A stretch of DNA of 7,880 nt, from positions 1-7,880 of the forward strand of contig JARFQZ010000273.1 in the NCBI GenBank assembly GCA_029287515.1. The letters run 5' to 3'. Origin of the DNA: Lysobacterales bacterium (lineage in GTDB: Bacteria > Pseudomonadota > Gammaproteobacteria > Xanthomonadales > SZUA-36). This document shows, in pieces, positions 6,963 through 7,880 of the stretch. Both the position numbers and the translations under genes were made by a program. Under the pieces are notes generated by a model that was not told the origin of the DNA, made no database searches, and saw nothing but the letters and a program-made list of their open reading frames with translations. Within the stretch, counting starts at the first letter, position 1; every line of letters starts with the position of its first letter.

Positions 6963-7007
6963 CAGGACATATGAAAGAGTCCTGCAGGGGATCAAAATAA
7001 AAGAGTC
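6963..7007. repeat. Short hairpin and AAAGAGTC direct repeat in the intergenic gap
   Basis: The 81-base gap between the DUF3025 gene and the lipoprotein cytochrome holds a 6-bp inverted repeat, CAGGAC (6963-6968) and GTCCTG (6979-6984), around a 10-base loop. The 8-mer AAAGAGTC occurs twice, at 6974-6981 and 7000-7007. The hairpin has no T-run, so it does not look like an intrinsic terminator. It could be a weak regulatory element or chance. Confidence 0.25.
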
Positions 7008-7030
7008 TCTTCTGCCTGGGAGGATTTGTC

Positions 7031-7516
7031 ATGTCTATCGAGAACGGATTGAAACTCTTCCGCTTCGTCACTCTCGTTGCGATTATCCTCATGGCCTTGC
7101 CGGCCTGCACTGAAAACGGCAAACCGGTGAAAGGCTTTGTGCTCCCCAAAGGTGACATTCCCCAGGGCGAACAGGTCTTCGTGGACTTCAATTGCCATTC
7201 GTGCCACACCATCCCCGGCGTGGACTTTCCGGACGTTGAGTTTACCGCCCCCTTCGTGCTCGAGATTGGCGGCGAAGTCTACCGCGTGAAGAACTATGGT
7301 GAACTGCTCACTGCCGTGGTGAATCCGGACCACATCATTTCACCGAAATATGTGAACATGCTGAAAAAAGCCGAGCGGGATGCGATCATTTCACCAATGC
7401 CGTATTTTGGTGAGGAAATGACGGTGGCTGAACTGATCGACGTGATCGAGTTCCTGCATGCCCAGTACACTCGTTTGCAGCCGCAGTATTACCGGGGGTA
7501 TTACCTGACCAAGTAA
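7031..7516 (+). CDS. Lipoprotein c-type cytochrome, mono-haem
   Basis: A 161-residue exported haem protein. Residues 1-25 form a signal peptide with core LVAIILMAL, ending in the lipobox-like LPAC, with C26 as the probable lipidated residue. Pro at the -2 position is unusual. The haem motif CHSCH is at 55-59 (C55, C58, proximal ligand H59). SPMPYFGEEMTVAELIDVIEFL resembles the distal-Met loop and C-terminal helix of class I cytochromes c, making M123 the likely axial ligand. An aromatic tail, QPQYYRGYYLTK, follows the normal end of such domains. The start is firm: GGAGG at 7019-7023 lies seven bases before the ATG. It is preceded by an 81-base gap after the DUF3025 gene, so it may have its own promoter, though I see no clear one. 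It probably acts as a membrane-tethered periplasmic electron carrier; the partner complex is unknown. Confidence 0.85.
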   Translation: MSIENGLKLFRFVTLVAIILMALPACTENGKPVKGFVLPKGDIPQGEQVFVDFNCHSCHTIPGVDFPDVEFTAPFVLEIGGEVYRVKNYGELLTAVVNPDHIISPKYVNMLKKAERDAIISPMPYFGEEMTVAELIDVIEFLHAQYTRLQPQYYRGYYLTK

Positions 7517-7521
7517 AACCG

Positions 7522-7544
7522 ATTACTTCGAAGCAAAAAGTAAT
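7522..7544. terminator. Weak AT-rich hairpin between convergent genes
   Basis: ATTACTT (7522-7528) and AAGTAAT (7538-7544) form a perfect 7-bp inverted repeat around a 9-base loop, between the stop of the cytochrome gene and the last codons of the TVP38 gene. The minus strand continues with CGGTTTTA and the plus strand with TCTTCTCTC. Both are poor T-tracts and the stem is AT-rich, so any terminator activity would be weak. The minus-strand gene's own stop codon lies in the stem. Confidence 0.3.
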
Positions 7545-7880
7545 TCTTCTCTCAGGGTCTTGCCTGCGACTCGGACAATCAGCGTGATGACGCTTACTAC
7601 CACGGCCAGGGCAATGCCTGCGATGATCAGTTCCTGCCCCTCGAGCTGGACATCACCGCTCATGATGGCCGCGATATTGCTCACCGTCGTTCCCAGGTAA
7701 ACGAACAGAAATACCGGCGGTATCGAACCCAGTGCGGTGCCAAGGATAGCGTTCCTGAAGCTGACCTGTGTCAGGCCCAGCGAGTAATTGAGCAGTTGGT
7801 AGGGTATAACCATGACCAGCCGGGTCAGCAGAACGATCAGGAGCCCCTTGCGTTGCACGGCACGGTCGATGGACGTAAAC
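7523..7880 (-). CDS. TVP38/TMEM64 (DedA-like) family membrane protein, N-terminus outside window
   Basis: The C-terminal 118 residues of an integral membrane protein are visible, and the frame is open to the window edge (it begins FTSIDRAVQRKG). The family core is clear: LLTRLVMVIPYQLLNYSLGLT matches the TVP38 pattern R-L-x(3-4)-P-x(3)-LNYxxGLT. A segment with GSIPPVFLFVYLG (reentrant or transmembrane) and a last helix, LIIAGIALAVVVSVITLIV, follow. The tail is short and charged. DedA/TVP38/VTT-domain proteins sit in the inner membrane and are linked to lipid flipping and membrane homeostasis; the cargo of this member cannot be told. A GTG at 7858 (VQRKG) is unlikely to be the start, because conserved family sequence lies upstream of it. 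It converges on the cytochrome gene with a gap of six bases. Confidence 0.88.
   Translation of the reverse strand, partial: FTSIDRAVQRKGLLIVLLTRLVMVIPYQLLNYSLGLTQVSFRNAILGTALGSIPPVFLFVYLGTTVSNIAAIMSGDVQLEGQELIIAGIALAVVVSVITLIVRVAGKTLREELLFASK

Noticed and set aside
1..7880. Search for CRISPR arrays, tRNA/rRNA genes, insertion sequences, prophage, toxin-antitoxin or defence genes
   Set aside because: I saw no regularly spaced repeats, tRNA-like folds, transposase motifs, terminal inverted repeats or defence-type domains; nearly all of the window is filled by recognisable housekeeping genes.

Overview
This window looks like ordinary chromosome from a gammaproteobacterium-type organism. The evidence is an E. 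coli-like alpha-D-glucose phosphoglucomutase that keeps even the E. coli position of its active serine, a YpfJ-type zinc metallopeptidase, an L-aspartate oxidase, a DUF3025 protein and two mono-haem c-type cytochromes. The core genes are about 60-68% GC in the stretches I counted. I cannot name a genus. The cytochromes fit a respiring, probably environmental, bacterium.

Layout. (1) Positions 1-681, minus strand: the 5' part of a secreted Asp-box (BNR/VPS10/sortilin-like) beta-propeller gene. An in-frame TAA at 112-114 cuts it, yet the frame stays open and family-like to the window edge. At about 47% GC it is clearly poorer in GC than its neighbours. (2) Positions 823-1989, plus strand: a small exported cytochrome c followed by a TANGO2/NRDE-family gene, probably one operon, divergent from region 1. 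(3) Positions 1986-4498, minus strand: pgm followed by a ypfJ-like gene, joined by an ATGA stop/start overlap. The ypfJ-like gene converges on TANGO2, and their stop codons overlap. (4) Positions 4603-6949, plus strand: nadB (L-aspartate oxidase, first step of quinolinate/NAD synthesis) overlapping a DUF3025 gene that seems to use a TTG start. (5) Positions 7031-7516, plus strand: a lipoprotein c-type cytochrome. (6) From 7523 to the window end, minus strand: the C-terminal part of a TVP38/TMEM64 (DedA-like) membrane protein.

Working together: most genes are independent housekeeping functions in short operons, namely glucose-1-P/glucose-6-P interconversion, NAD synthesis, electron transfer and membrane homeostasis. 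I see no mobile element, CRISPR array, RNA gene, phage gene or defence cluster, and no convincing undescribed multi-gene system. The points most worth a second look are the interrupted low-GC beta-propeller gene, an Asn-to-Thr change in a near-invariant NadB motif, the nadB/DUF3025 overlap, and an unusual cysteine pair in the small cytochrome.
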